From: Letharia columbiana | Lineage: Eukaryota > Ascomycota > Lecanoromycetes > Lecanorales > Parmeliaceae | Direction: 5' to 3' | NCBI RefSeq assembly: GCF_014066305.1 | Contig: NW_023501149.1 | Coordinates: forward strand, 116,722 to 180,721 | DNA: 64,000 nt | Shown here: positions 1-12,780 of the stretch, piece after piece | Layout: every line of letters starts with the position of its first letter | Position numbering within the stretch: the first letter of the stretch is position 1 | The notes under the pieces: generated by a model | Told to the model about the DNA's origin: nothing | The model's database searches: none | Seen by the model: only the letters and a program-made list of their open reading frames with translations | Program-made: the position numbers and the translations under genes

Positions 1-91
1 ATTTTTTAGATATTAAGCGTATATATATACTTATTTTTCTATCTTTTTACTTACTAATTATAAAATATAATTTAATAAAGAGAGGGAATAA
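1..91 (+). mobile_element. 3' internal end of an LTR retrotransposon, with polypurine tract
   Basis: This is AT-rich RIP-mutated DNA ending in a purine-rich run (about 76-91) directly before an LTR. The run corresponds to the polypurine tract that primes plus-strand synthesis. The same sequence recurs in reverse complement just right of the LTR at 48245-48408. The rest of the element lies outside the window. Confidence 0.6.
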
Positions 92-255
92 TATTATAAG
101 CGTATTTTTAATATATCTCTTAGCTCTATAACTAGCGAGCCTTAACGAAGATATTCTCTATTATATTATATCTTCTTTTCATCTATATAGTTCGATATCT
201 TAGTTATCTTATTTAATATATCTATATTAATATTATATCTATATCGATTCTAATA
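92..255 (+). repeat. RIP-mutated 3' LTR of a Ty3/gypsy-type element
   Basis: It aligns along its full length with the less-mutated LTR at 43651-43815, differing almost only by C-to-T and G-to-A changes. The start TGTTACGAGCG reads TATTATAAGCG here, and the end CCTGACA reads TTCTAATA. It is 164 bp against 165 bp. A polypurine tract lies on its left, so it is the 3' LTR of a plus-strand element whose body is off the window. Confidence 0.8.
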
Positions 256-770
256 AATATAATATATATTAAATAAAGAATTAAAATAATAATATAAATA
301 TCTATTATATTATTTATATTATTATATTAAATAATCTATATAACTATAATTCTCTTATAAGAATTATAATTTAAATTAGATTAATCTTTATAAATAAATT
401 AAGATTTATATATATAATTATAAATATATCTTATTTAATATTATAACTTTAAATTATTATATTATAAATAGTTAAAAAAGATAATCTATAGATTTTAAAT
501 ATATCTTTATATTTTTTAATTTAAATGTTTTAAATAAAAACTTTATTATATTATAATACTCGATTATAGATTTATATAATATAGATTTTATATTTATTAA
601 TTTATAGAAAATAAAATATATTAATTTTAATTATTATTTTAAGATACTTTTTAATTTAATAAGAGTAAAATAAATAAATATTTATTTATTAAAGATTATT
701 AATATCTATAATTTTAATTTAATTATATATTTAATATAGAGTAATTATAATTTAATAAATATTATTATAC
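256..770. other. AT-rich RIP-mutated DNA, nothing recognised
   Basis: There is no coding pattern or repeat that I can assign. Base composition and the lack of CpA/TpG match the other mutated repeats. Confidence 0.5.
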
Positions 771-1249
771 TACGTAACGAAGTAAAGTAAAACGAGATTT
801 TAGATACTTAATATTATTTCGCTTCGAGATAGAGTTTTAACGAGATAAGGTCGATTTAGATTACTCTCGTTAAGCGTTTAATTTAATTAACTCGAGATTA
901 TTATCTTAATAACGCCTTTATAATATCTTTATAGCGTCTTTATAACGTCTTAATCTTAAATATCTTATTCTCTTTCAAAATAACTATATCTTATACTCTT
1001 ATTTAAACTAAGATATCGTATTTTATACTCTATTTTATTCTATTTTTAATATATTTTATTAAAATTTAGAGGAGTTATTTAGAGATACTTAGAGTTTATT
1101 AAAATAATAAAATATTTTTTAAAATCTTACTTCCGAGTTAAAACGAGGTTAGAGTTTCGAGAAATCTCGAAATCTCGACTCGAAACCTTATCCTAATCTC
1201 GATCTCTCTAAAAACTTCGTTAAGATCTCTTATTTCGTTACATAGCGTA
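771..1249 (+). mobile_element. MITE family B, copy 1
   Basis: This is a non-coding repeat of about 480 bp. Its ends are inverted: TACG-TAACGAAGT on the left and the complement of TACGCTATGTAACGAA on the right. Homologous copies lie at 15974-16411, 20843-21351 (reversed) and 63592-64000 (reversed). It shares with them the block that reads ATTATTTCGCTTCGAGAT. Its ends resemble those of a DNA transposon, and no transposase is present. Confidence 0.75.
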
Positions 1250-1483
1250 AATATAATAATAATATTTACTTTTATTATATTTAAGTACTTACTTTTTTTA
1301 AATAATTAAATTTTATTAAATTTTAAAATAATTAATATATATCTAAATTAAATATAATAAAGTTTATTATTAATATATATTAATAAATTATCTCTTAAAT
1401 ACTCTTATAGTTTTCTCTATTAAATATCAATTTAATATTTATAAAATAAAGAATTTTAATTATACTTATTCTAGAATATTAAT

Positions 1484-1885
1484 ATATATAAAAGAATAAT
1501 ATAGAGCTAATTTAAAAAATCTTAAATTTATATATATAGTTAATTATAAATTTAGAGTTATTACGCTCTTTAATTAAATCGACTAAATTAGCTCGCTAGC
1601 TCTCTTAAAACCTCTTATTAAAAACTAGATATATATTATTTATAATAGAAATAACTTTTTTATTTTCTATTAGAATTTTAATTTTTTTTTTATAAATTTC
1701 GAAACGCTATTTACGCTTTTCGAATTTTAAAGAATTTTAAAATTTAATCTTATAAATATTAAAGCGTAAGAAATTTAAATATCGCTTATTAAAGTTCGCT
1801 TATTAAAGATTACTTATCTATTTACTCGATAGCTCTAATTAAAAAAAATAGTTATAAATTTATTTATAAATTTTTACTCGTTTAA
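1484..1885 (+). repeat. Repeat family A, copy 1
   Basis: It starts with the family head (AATA plus GAGCTAA, then a TATATATATAG block), passes through the core (ACTTTTTTATTTTCTATTA ... AGCGTAAG ... AAATATCGCTTATTAAAG) and ends at TTTTTACTCGT. The family is described under the findings. Confidence 0.75.
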
Positions 1886-2440
1886 ATATAATAATATAAT
1901 CTTAAATATAATAATATAATCTTAAATTTTTTTAATTATTACTTTACGCTAATTACTTTAATTAATAATAATATAAATCTTTATAACTATAGATTATATA
2001 ATTAATATATATTAATATTATATACTATAGATTTATTATAGAAGTTAATTTTATAAAGAGTAAAATAATAAATAATAAATTCTTTACTTTTACGTTATCT
2101 TATTTATTATTACTTATATTACTAGTATTTAATAAAATTAATAAAATTACTTATTTATATATATAAATACTTTAATACTATCTAATTATTAGATATATTT
2201 TATTATAATAGTATTATAAATATATTAAATAAATATTTTAGATATTATAGCGTATACTAGATATTTATTTAAGAGTAAAATTTATAAATTTATAAATTAG
2301 TTATCTTACGCGAGCTAATATCGCTAAATTAAATTAAATTTTCTTTATCTTTAATAAGATATTAATATATACTAAGTATATTCTTTTTATCTCGAACGAG
2401 ATATATATACTTAATATCTACTTACCTCTATCGAACTTTT
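1886..2440. other. AT-rich RIP-mutated DNA, nothing recognised
   Basis: A direct repeat of about 20 bases (ATAATATAATCTTAAAT twice) occurs near 1888-1927. Otherwise no gene or known repeat is seen. Composition changes sharply at about 2440-2460, where CpA and TpG become normal. Confidence 0.5.
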
Positions 2441-2857
2441 TTTTACCTCTGTTAAGCTATAAATCCTAAATGTAATTCATCGGCCTATACTTATATACTC
2501 ATAGTTAGTTATTAATCAAGCCTTGTGTGCCACTGTAGAACCTTAATCTTTACCTCACAACAAGCGCCCGTATCTACCTAGCCAGTCAGCATGCCGACGT
2601 GCAGGGCGGGGTAGTCGCATACAGCTCGAGGGACCGGGATTGGTTACAGCTGACCGAGGCCATGATCGGCGAGCCTTTTCCCGTACGTCGTGTTCTGCGC
2701 ACCGGTATGTAGTGCGGTCCGTGAAGCCGTCTAGGCTGTGTAATTTAGTCTAATTGAGAAGACGTGTTCACTCTTTCCCCAACCTTCCAACATTGCGCAG
2801 CGAGTAAAGAAGAGCGAGAAAGAATTCTTGACCCGCTTCTCGCTGTCAAAAATCTTG
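2441..2857 (+). promoter_or_regulatory. Upstream region of the HET-domain gene
   Basis: This is GC-balanced, non-RIP sequence between the AT-rich block and the first in-frame ATG. The reading frame used at the start codon is open back to a TAA at 2741 but holds no earlier ATG. An inverted CCAAT motif (ATTGG) lies at about 2639. No transcription start can be fixed from the sequence. Confidence 0.4.
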
Positions 2858-5152
2858 ATGATGCCTACATATGACACCGAGATTAATGAATGGGTTTATC
2901 CGCCACCCGAGAAGTTTGATTGCGCCAAACCATTATTGTTGACTTCAGGAGAGCAAACATCCGATACATGTCAAAACATTCAGAGTGATACAAAGCCTAT
3001 CGAAATTCCTCAAATTGTTTACAAAGAAGAGGTGAGGAACATGTTACCGTTTTATGCCACCTAGTGAATAAAACCGACTAATTTGACAGAATGGCGCGTA
3101 TACGAATTTTGCTCACTACAAAGACAAGCATCCCGACGTGACTTTGTTAGATATGCTGCAGCAGATATGCAGCGTAGCTCAAGTCAAGGCGTGCCGGAAC
3201 GAAATCTGCTGCTCTATAAAACAAAAAATGGAAGATACTCCTGCCCCTGCTTGTGAATGGAAACACTTTCGCGATTGGGCCCTTGTTGTTGTCTCTTGCC
3301 AACTGAACGCAAGCCAAAAAGGACTAGAGGTCGAGACTTGGAACTTGGGATCGATTATACACACCTTATCGATGGAGGTATATTACCCAGGACATGAGAA
3401 GCCGGAGGCGTTTGTGATCTTGTTCGACCTCTGTGAGCTAATCAACTGGTTGAATACTATCAACTCCTTCATCCTACCTGAATTCGAGTGTAAACAACCA
3501 TTGCGAACACACATATCTAGGCAAGAAATCGTCGAAGCTACTCAGACAGCGCATAAAAACGGTATTTGTATGAATCGGCTCTGGAACCTGGCGGTAGGGG
3601 GACATGAGAGGGAAGAGGTTGACTTACCTGTTCTCATGAGAATGCTACAAAGCCAAAATCGGACAGACTCGTCTGATGTCGAAACATCGCACCGGAGTTC
3701 AGGACATGATACCTGCACCGCAGAAGTCTGCTGTTTTAGCAGTATTGATAGCACCCGTGTTCAACAGCTTCACAAGTGCTCAGACAAAGCTTGCGATGAT
3801 ATACTATGGTTCCGAACCTCAGGGGTTCAGAGCGAATGTATCACATGGTGGCTTGACGACGGCGAGAAAAGTCCGTATATTGTCGACTCAAAAAAGAGCC
3901 ATACATGGCAATCTCCCATGTATGGTCAGATGGCACAGGCGGAGGAGTACAAGGCGATGGCCACGTAAACCGGTGCTTATTCAATTACTTCAGAGATATA
4001 GCGATAAGCCTGGGGTGCAGAGCAATTTGGTGGGATACAATTTCTATCCCGTCGGAACGGGTAGCTCGACAAAAAGCTATCAGTCGGATGCACGAGAATT
4101 TCAGAGAAGCCTCTCACACGATTATACACGATCAGTCCATCGTTCAGTCTCCCTGGACTGACGGCGGTCGCTCATGTCTCGCTCTCGTGCTCTCACCATG
4201 GTTCACACGTGCCTGGACTGCTCTGGAGCTGAGGCTGACTCATAAAGGGAAAGTTTGGGTGATATATGATGATCCCAGCGGCTACAAATTAAAGAATCTT
4301 GATGAAAATATCCTAGCTCGTCATCCAGCTTATTCTTCCCGCGGTCATTGGATAGTATCGTCCTTGGTCGAGCAGCTACGTCAGCAACAATTCAACAATA
4401 TTGGAGATATCTTGAAAGTCCTTCGGACAAGAAACACGTCGTGGCCACGAGATCTTATGGTAGTCGCTGGGCTTCTTACCGAACATAAGCCAGAGACAAC
4501 CAAGTCTGACTTCATTGCGCTCATTACGCGCGCTGTTATTGCAGGTCTCGTAGTAATTGAAGAATCTTTCCTATACCATGGCCACGCTACTATGAGCCAA
4601 AAAGGGGGATGGTCTTGGTGCCCATTCAGCTTGTTGGATGTTCAGCTACGGACCAATGCGGATGAGTATGAGAGAGTCTATGTTGATGAACAGGGCGCGA
4701 CAACTGGATACTGGAAGTACCGCGAGTTAGAAAAAGGGGATACAGACAAGCTGCAGCCCTATAGCTTTCACATATCAGTTCACTGGCAGATTCGGACCGC
4801 TCTGGATCAGTGGGAGAATTGCCTATTGTTGCAACATCGTTATACATCGCCGAAAGCTCTTCTAGTTATACCTTTAGGGTCTGGTATTTCGAACATAGGT
4901 GGCGAGGACTATCATGTTCTGGAGTGTCAATTCGTTGGCACTGTATACACATTGCTCGAGTGGGGCGAATCCTTCAGGATCACAGTCCGACTGGGAAAGC
5001 TTGAGAGTGAACCAATCATGAATGCAAAAGATTGCATCGACGAGTATAGGGGTATCAAGGGTCCAAGAATGGTTATGCCTCCTTCTGGGCATGATTTGAT
5101 TTCTATAAGAGAAGCACGGAAAAAGGTTCTAGCCCCGAGCGAAAGAGCATGA
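2858..5152 (+). CDS. HET-domain (heterokaryon incompatibility) protein, 2-3 exons
   Basis: HET proteins trigger non-self recognition cell death when incompatible hyphae fuse, or act in NLR-like immunity; this role is inferred from the family. Predicted exons are 2858-3031, 3090 to about 3824 and about 3872-5152, giving about 729 residues. The HET domain begins near residue 315 with AISHVWSDG, continues with IWWDTISIP (about 355) and the SPWFTRAWTALEL block (about 411), which are the three conserved blocks of the family. Upstream, residues about 59-303 carry a Cys/His pattern (CTAEVCC, then LHKC and KAC) seen in this HET subclass. The first ATG pair is at 2858/2861; an upstream TTG is not credible as a eukaryotic start. 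The frame change between the second exon and the HET domain is unresolved: either a short intron or a one-base slip in an A-run. Codon use and composition are normal, with no in-frame stop otherwise, so the gene may be functional. The immediate neighbours are only RIP-mutated repeats. Confidence 0.85.
3032..3089 (+). other. Intron 1 of the HET gene (58 nt)
   Basis: The donor is GTGAGG, a CTAAT branch-like motif lies about 10 nt before the end, and the acceptor is GACAG. It moves the frame from that of the first exon to that of the second and joins codon to codon. It removes the stop at 3062 and the stop in the second frame at 3084. Confidence 0.8.
3825..3896 (+). other. Frame change in the HET gene: possible 47-nt intron or A-run slip
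   Basis: The upstream reading frame (open to 3968) and the HET-domain frame (open from 3857) overlap here. Two explanations fit. One is an intron 3825-3871 with a weak donor GTTCAG, TTGAC as branch site and acceptor AAAAG, which joins in frame. The other is a one-base change at the run A AAA AAG (3890-3896), which sits exactly in the phase of a -1 slippery heptamer. The stronger donor GTATCA at 3838 with acceptor 3896 would create a TAG stop and is excluded. Confidence 0.55.
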
Positions 5153-5455
5153 CTCCAAGCGTCTAACAACACCAAAAACAACAACAATCATCATCACCCT
5201 AAGAGCAGGAACCTTCCGTCCATAGCGTAGAGTGATATCGAACTTTGCGGCGAGAATGGCTGTGGCAGATTACTGAGTAAACCAATGCTGTGAGTTGCCC
5301 TGCCAGCACATGAACAGGAGAGGGCGTTGCCGAAACAACGGGCATGGAGGGAAGCCCGACGAGGATCGCAGTCCGCGCTCAAATGCGTGCTGAATTTTTT
5401 GCCATGTTTTAGTAGTTGCTAGTGCTGTCTCGCTTAACGTCCTATAAAAACTATA
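5153..5455 (+). other. 3' flank of the HET gene
   Basis: This is GC-balanced non-coding sequence. Short reverse-strand ORFs here are unsupported. AT-rich RIP DNA resumes at about 5455. Confidence 0.4.
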
Positions 5456-5831
5456 CGCATAAATAAGTTCTAAATAATAATTAGCTAGGTTCTAAGGCCT
5501 AGTAGTATATAAATAGTAATTTATTATATAGTTTAACTCTAAAAAAAACTCTCTCTATATAAGATAGAATATTTAAAGTTTAAATATAAGAAAATATTAA
5601 AAAAATAAGATATAAGTAAGTGAGAAAAGTATAAAAACCTTTTTTTATAACGAGAGAAATAAGAATAAAAAGTAAAAAATAGAAGGAATACGATTTATTT
5701 AAGACTCTTTTAATATAATAATCTTAGTTATTCTATTATAAATATATTATATCTCTTTCTTATTAGTTTTTAATTAAGCTATAACGATTAATATTATATT
5801 ACTTAATATTCTATAGAATCTATATATATAA
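5456..5831. other. AT-rich RIP-mutated DNA, nothing recognised
   Basis: No coding pattern is seen. It is bounded on the right by a family A copy. Confidence 0.5.
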
Positions 5832-6268
5832 TTAGTATATATAATAGAATAAGATAGAGCTAAGCTTGAAAATCTTAAATTTATATATATAGTTAATTAT
5901 AAATTTAGAGTTACTACGCTCTTTAATTAGATCGACTAAATTATCGCGAGTAAATAAATTAGCGTTCGTAATTATTAAAAAAATATCGCTTATTAGATAA
6001 TGCTAATTAAAAAACAGATATATGTTATTTAATTTTAGAATAACTTTTTTATTTTCTATTAAAATTTTCATATTTTTTTAAATTATAAAACGAAATGTAA
6101 ACTATTAAAGAAATAAAAAAATTCTAAATTTAGTCTTATAATTATTAAAGCGTAAGAGATTCAAATATCGCTTATCTAAGTTCGCTTATTAAAGATCGCT
6201 TATCTATTTACTCGATAGCTCTAATTTAAAAAAAAATATTATAAATTTAATTCATAGGCCTTTACTCG
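5832..6268 (+). repeat. Repeat family A, copy 2
   Basis: This is one of the more complete copies: head (AGATAGAGCTAAGCTTG), a block reading GTTACTACGCTCTTTAATTA, one core module and the end GCCTTTACTCGTTA. Confidence 0.85.
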
Positions 6269-6617
6269 TTAGACTTTAAATAATATTTAATTATTTTTTA
6301 AGATTTAATAATATATAGATAGTAGTTTACTATATAACTTAGCTTTAAAAAAACTTTTAAAATAAATAATTTATATCTAATAAGAATTTATTTATTTTAA
6401 ATTATATAAAAATATTAGAAGTAGTATAATATAGCGAGAATATAGATTAGATATATCTTAATATATAAGTAAAATAAATTAAACCTCTAACGATTAAATA
6501 GCTAGAATTTATTATTAATTAAGTCGATATTTCTCGTAAAAATAGCGATTTCTCTATAAAAGAAGTATTCTAAATAATAACTCGAATAATTAAATATATA
6601 TAAACTACTATCTAATA
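6269..6617. other. AT-rich RIP-mutated DNA, nothing recognised
   Basis: No gene is seen, and the sequence lies between two family A copies. Confidence 0.5.
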
Positions 6618-7213
6618 TAATTAATATATATAAAAGAATAAGATAGAGCTAAGCTTGAAAATCTTAAATCTATATATATAGTTAATTATAAATTTAAAGT
6701 TATTACGCTTTTTAACTAGATCGACTAACTTATCGCGGGTAAATAAATTAGCGTCTCTTATTAAAAAAATAGATATATCTTATTAATATATAGAATAACT
6801 TTTTTATTTTCTATTAAATTTTTAAGATTTTCTTTTAAATTTTAAAGCGCTGTTTATGCTTTTCGAATTTTTAAGAATTTTGAAATTTAGTCTTATAATT
6901 ATTAAAGCGTAAGAAATTTAAATATCGCTTATTAAAGTTCGCTCGATAGTCGAATAGCTCTAATTAGATATATATTATTTGATTTTAGAATAACTTTTTT
7001 ATTCTCTATTAAAATTTCAATATTCTTTTTTAAATTATAGAATAAAATAAAGTCTTTTAGTAAAAAAGAGTTATTAAACTTAGTTTTATAATTATTAAAG
7101 TATAAGCAATTCAAATATCGCTTATTAAAGTTCGCTTATTAAAGATCGCTTATCTACTTACTCGATAGCTCTAATTAAAAAATAAATAAATTTAATTTAT
7201 AAATCTTTACTCG
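6618..7213 (+). repeat. Repeat family A, copy 3, with the core module duplicated
   Basis: The head is followed by two successive core modules (about 6770-6960 and 6965-7165), each starting near TAGAATAACTTTTTTATT and ending near GATAGCTCTAATTA. It ends in TTTACTCGT. The short ORF inside on the minus strand is only an accident of AT-rich sequence. Confidence 0.8.
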
Positions 7214-10200
7214 TAGAAATATATTATTTTATAAGATCTTATTCGAATTAAATAGCGATAATAATCTATTAATAGAGAAGCGAGTAAATAGATTTTATAA
7301 AAATAAATAAATTAGATATTATTATTTATAGCGATAATAAATAGCGTAATCTCTTTTCTAAATAAATTTATTTTTAAGAATAGTAGAAATAGCTTTAGAT
7401 AATCGTTATAAAGCGTAATTAAATATCTAATAATATATTATCATTTAAAATCGCTATTCTCGAATTTAGTTTAAAACTATATAATTTTAATAAAGAAATA
7501 TAGTAAATATAAGATAAAAGAAAGTATATAAGAATAATAATAATATAATTCTCGTTAGTAAAGTTTTATCGAATTAAATAAGAATATAGAGTAATAGATT
7601 TAGTATAATTAAATTATAATTTTTAATATTAGCCGTTTTACGTAATTTATAAATATTAATAATTATTTATTATAGTAGTAGATAATAGAATATCTCGAAA
7701 ATCTTAAATTTTATATTTATATAGACTAATTAAATATTTATATTTAAATCTTAGTAAATATAATTTAAATATAATAATTAATTAGATATAATACTTAGTT
7801 AATAAGTAATTAAATGATAATAAGAAATATAATAATTTTTAGTAGTATATAAAACTCGATATAGAAGATCTTCGTCGTTTAAAAGCTACGTCTTATCTTA
7901 TTAATTAGATTTTAATAAAGTTATCTTATAGAATTATAATTTAAGTAAAATATAATTTAATAATTCTTACGTAAATTAAAAGCGTTTAATTATAAATCTA
8001 AGTTAATAATTCTATTAAATTTAAAGCGAGAGAATAAATTAATTAAAGTATTCTATTTAGTAGAAATTTAAACTATATTATAAATAATATTAAATTAAGT
8101 AAATAGTATAATTATTTATCTAAATAATATTATAGTTAACTTATATATAAAATTATTGTTATTACTTTTAATAATAATAATATTATTATAATAGAGTATA
8201 AGATATAATTAATTTAAGTTAGATAACTATTTATAAATAGCTATAAAGTAATAAATATCTCTTTAAATTAAATATTTCTCTTATAATAGTAAATAGCGAA
8301 GTATATATTAAATGTATTATCTAATTCAAAATAAATAACGATATTCTTAAGAATATACCCTCTTATTTTATACTTATTAAAAGTATTTATTTATATAATA
8401 TAATAATAGTATATAATTATAAGACGAAGTAATTATATTATATTTTATTTAAATAGAAAAATATTTTATTAGCGAAGATCTACTACGATCGCGGCGAATC
8501 TATAATTATTTCAACTATCTATTTAAGTATATCTCTCTTAATACCCGATTTTTTAAGAATATTAAGAAGTCGTTCTAGTTATACTTTAAGATTTATTAGA
8601 ATAATTATTACTCGATAAAGAATCCCGCTATTAATTTATTTTAATATACTAGAAAATTATAAGTAGACTTTATATAATAAGATAATAATTAATTTAATAT
8701 AAAAGTAGTATTAGATTTATTCTTTAATAACGTAGCGAGTATATCTAAGGCCGTTAATATATATAATAAATAATTACTCGATAATCTACTTATAAATAAG
8801 ATTTTATTAAAAGAAAGAAGAGAGTTAAATTAGAAGTTAGATGATATAAATAATAATAATAATATAGAAGATTTCTATTTAGATATATATAATAAATAGA
8901 CGTTATTTTTAAATAAATAAGCTTTATCTAAAGTTTACTTCGAAGTTTATAAAATACGCTATAACCTTATTTTTTAACTATTAATATTTAATCGCTTAAA
9001 TCTTTACTAATTAATAGTAATACTTTAAAAGATTTATTAAGTATATATCTCTTATTAATATATCTAAAAACTACTTTCAAAGCTATATTACGCTATTATT
9101 AAATCTTACTATCGCCGTTTAAACTCTCTAATAATTTCTTATATATAGTAATCTATAGAGAAAGATATTTAAAACTTATTAGAAGTCTTTACGATATCGA
9201 TTTAGGATTTAATATTTATAACTTAAGAGTACTCGAACTAATCAAATTATATTATTTAACGATTTCTTCTTTATCTAGAAATATAATCTTAAGTAGTTAT
9301 TAGATAATAAACTATCTATCTAATTATTATTTATTTAATTCTTTATCGATATTCTTTAAAATTAAAGCTCTATAATATTATAATATTATATTAATAATAA
9401 GAATTATAGCGTATCTAAAAAAGGTAATATCGCTATTATCGTCGCTATCGAAGAATCTCGCTAGAAGATTTCTTCTTCGCCCGTATTTAAAAATATAAAT
9501 TATTAAATAACTTTATAATTACTTAATTAAAAGGGTAGCGAATTTTAATATACTTAAAAGAATAGTATTTAAAGTATTAATAGTCTTTATAATAGTTTAA
9601 ATAATTAATAAATAAGTATAGTAGATCTTTATAAAGAAACGATATTAGGATTTCGCTATAGTTAAATTCTTATTTTCTATCTTTATATTAATATCCCCCT
9701 ATATTAATTCTAATCTTAAAATATTATTATTCTAGCTATATTTAAGCTATTTATCTAACTTCTAAAGCTCTTAATATATAGCGCCCTTATCTTTTTTTTT
9801 ATTAATTCTTTATTTATTTATTAAAATATTAATTAATAAAGATCTACTCCTTTTTTTTTAACAATTAATATAATTCTAATTAAAGAATCTTTTCTCTTTT
9901 AAAAAATATTTAGCTTCTTTATAGCTAAATTAATCTCGTTTAATCTATTCTCTTATTCTTTTATTTCTCTTATATATATCCTCTTATTTTCTTTTATAAC
10001 CTTTATCTCCTTTCTTACTAAATTCGCTATCCTCTATTTATATTTATTCTCTCTATCTATAATTCTAATAGCGTATATCTTAATAATCTTAATTTACTCT
10101 CTTCTATTTATTATATTAATATTATATTTATTATTAATAATAATAATCCTCTTAGACTAATATCTAATTATTCTATATAATTTATATTTATATTAATCTT

Positions 10201-12780
10201 TTTAATAAGAATTCTATCTAATATATAAATTTATAAAATCTTTTATAGTAAAAATAAAGTTAGTTTTATTAGTTTATTTCTTTATAATCTTTTTATTTAG
10301 AAAGATATTCGCCTCGATAATATTATTAATATTAATTTTATAATATAATTTTATATATTTCGTCTAATTCTATATAAGTAATCTCTTTTATATATTATTT
10401 AATCTCGCGAGTAATATATAATAAATAACTCTTTCTTTAGATTATACGACTAAAGTTTTTATAAAAATAATATTTTTATAATAATTATAGTACTCGATAG
10501 AATAAATCGTTATTATTAATTTAATCTCGTCGAAATACTCTAAAAAGATCTCTCGAATATATTTAGATTAAGATTAATTAATAATAATATATTATTCTCT
10601 TAGTATTCTTATAAGTTATTTAATATTTATTTTTATTCGTTTATTAAAGAGGTAGCTAAGTCTATAAGTAGTAGATTAATTAAATCTTTATCGATAAATT
10701 AAATAAAATTATTATATATATTTAATATATAAGCTATATAGCTAGCTCGCTATTATATACTTAATAAAGAATAAATACTTTTAAATAATAATTATTATAC
10801 GATAAGATATATATTTAAATTATTAATATTTATTTTAAAAGCGTTAATAATAATAAGGAATCGAACTCTAAAGATTAATATCTTAAATTTAATAGCTATA
10901 ATTTTTAGTTTCTCTTTATTTATTTCGCTATTATAAATCTAAAAGAGTCTTTTTACCTCTCTTACTATTTAATCTATATTTATATACTATTAAATTAACT
11001 AATTAATAATCTTATAATTAAGATAAATAGTATTAGTATAAATAATAATCTTATTAAATATATAAATCGATCTTTATATTAAGAAACGAAGATTCTTAAA
11101 AGAATTCTTCGATTTTTATAGAGTCTTAATATTAAATATAATATTTTTATAATTAATAGAAGTCTTTATAATCTCGATAAATCTATTATTTTTAAAATTA
11201 ATTAGATATCGATAGATATCTAATACTAATAAATATATATATAGAATTCTTTAGCGATATTATATAGATTATTTTTATTATTACTCTTATTATTTAGAAT
11301 AAAAGCTTTAATATTAAATAGTATATTAATCTTTCTTTATTAATTCAGCTATAGTATATTAAGTAAATAAATAATTATCGCTATATTATTTAATTTTAAT
11401 AGAGATAGAGAGTAAAAGATAAGACTCTTTTTAAAGTCTATTCTTATTATTAAAATAACGTTTTTATCGTTAAATAAATAGTAAATCGTTTATATCTATT
11501 TTAATTTAAGTCTATTTTTAACCTCGCTTAAATTTATATATTATTATTAATTCTATAACTTAATTAAAGTATAATATTATTAAATATTTATATTATCTAG
11601 ATATTTCGAGATATCGATAATCTTATAACTAGTCGCTATCGTTATATTAGAAATAGAATATTAAATATTAAATTTAAAAGTAGTATAAAAGAAGATATTA
11701 ATATTATTAATAGTATATAAAATACTATTAAAGTTACGATAATTACTCTACTTCTCTATACTTTCGCGATATCTAGAATATCGCCTTAATAAGAGCGAGA
11801 AAAAGCTTAACCCGCTATTCGTTTTTTAAAATTTTATAAAATCGCTAAAGTAATATCCGCCTTACTTTTATACGCGGGGAATTAAATATATAAATTTTTA
11901 AATTTCTTTCAATTCGAATTATTAAAAGTTTTTAGACTTCGCTATTATATAGAGAAAGAATATTATTATAAGATATAGAGAGATTAATATCTAAAGTTTA
12001 AAGATATTTTATTATTATTATTATAAAGAAAGTTAAGAATCTAAACATTTCTAATATATTTTATATTTATATAAGCTTATTCTAGATACGTTAATTATAT
12101 TAATATTATTTAAAATATATATATTATAATTTCTTTAACTTCTAAATAAAGCGTATTTAAGTTAATATATATTTTTATAGAGAAAATATTTTAAATACTT
12201 AATTTTCTAATTAAGAATAATATAATAAATCTACTTAAGTAATTTCTTAATTTAATTTATTATATAATCTTTTAATAGTATTAAAGATAATATACTATTA
12301 TTAAAAATTTTCTAATAAAGATTAATTAATTAAAAGTAAGTATTATAAGCGTTAGCGAAGATCGCGATTTTAAATTAATTTATATAATAATAAGCTATTT
12401 AATTATAATAAAAGACTTAAATACTTAATTAACGATCTCGATAAATCTATTCCCTCGCGATTAACTTTAAAGAATTATATAATAATTATAAAAAAATTAT
12501 TAAAAGTCGCGAATTTCGTATTTCGATTAATTATTACGAGTATCTTATATAAAATAACGATTAATATAGCGATTTTATAGTTTTCTACTTAGACTCTAGA
12601 GAGAATATATATTATAATAAGCTTACGATATAATTAACTCTTAAAGTAAGAAACGAGTATAGAACTAATTATAGAATATCTCGCTAAGCGACTCTAAATT
12701 ACTAAGACTAATTAATATAGTATATTACTATAATAACGTTATAAGAGAAGAATCTACTACGACGATCATACTCAATTAGA
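7214..12780. mobile_element. RIP-mutated multicopy element(s), unidentified
   Basis: About 5.5 kb of AT-rich DNA lacking CpA/TpG. Part of it (about 8940-9480) is a mutated copy of the less-mutated segment at 45961-46540, so it is repetitive. The plus strand there reads as a decayed protein with stops at positions expected from RIP. The remaining parts could not be assigned to a transposon family by reading. Confidence 0.5.
8940..9480 (+). pseudogene. RIP-mutated copy of the unidentified ORF at 45961-46540
   Basis: It aligns with 46030-46540 over several blocks, for example the poly-T block near 8970, TTTCTTCT near 9262 and the block reading AATATCGCTATTATCGTCGC near 9427. Differences are mainly C-to-T and G-to-A. 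The product is unknown. Confidence 0.55.

Noticed and set aside
3542..3754. Minus-strand ORFs over the HET gene (also 3179-3364, 4626-4847, 4874-5187)
   Set aside because: They are shadows of the HET coding frame without motifs of their own.
3838..3896. 59-nt intron with the good donor GTATCA in the HET gene
   Set aside because: Splicing there would create a TAG codon at the join.
6932..7114. Short minus-strand ORF rich in Asn, Lys, Ile and Leu
   Set aside because: It lies within a RIP-mutated family A copy; composition alone explains it.
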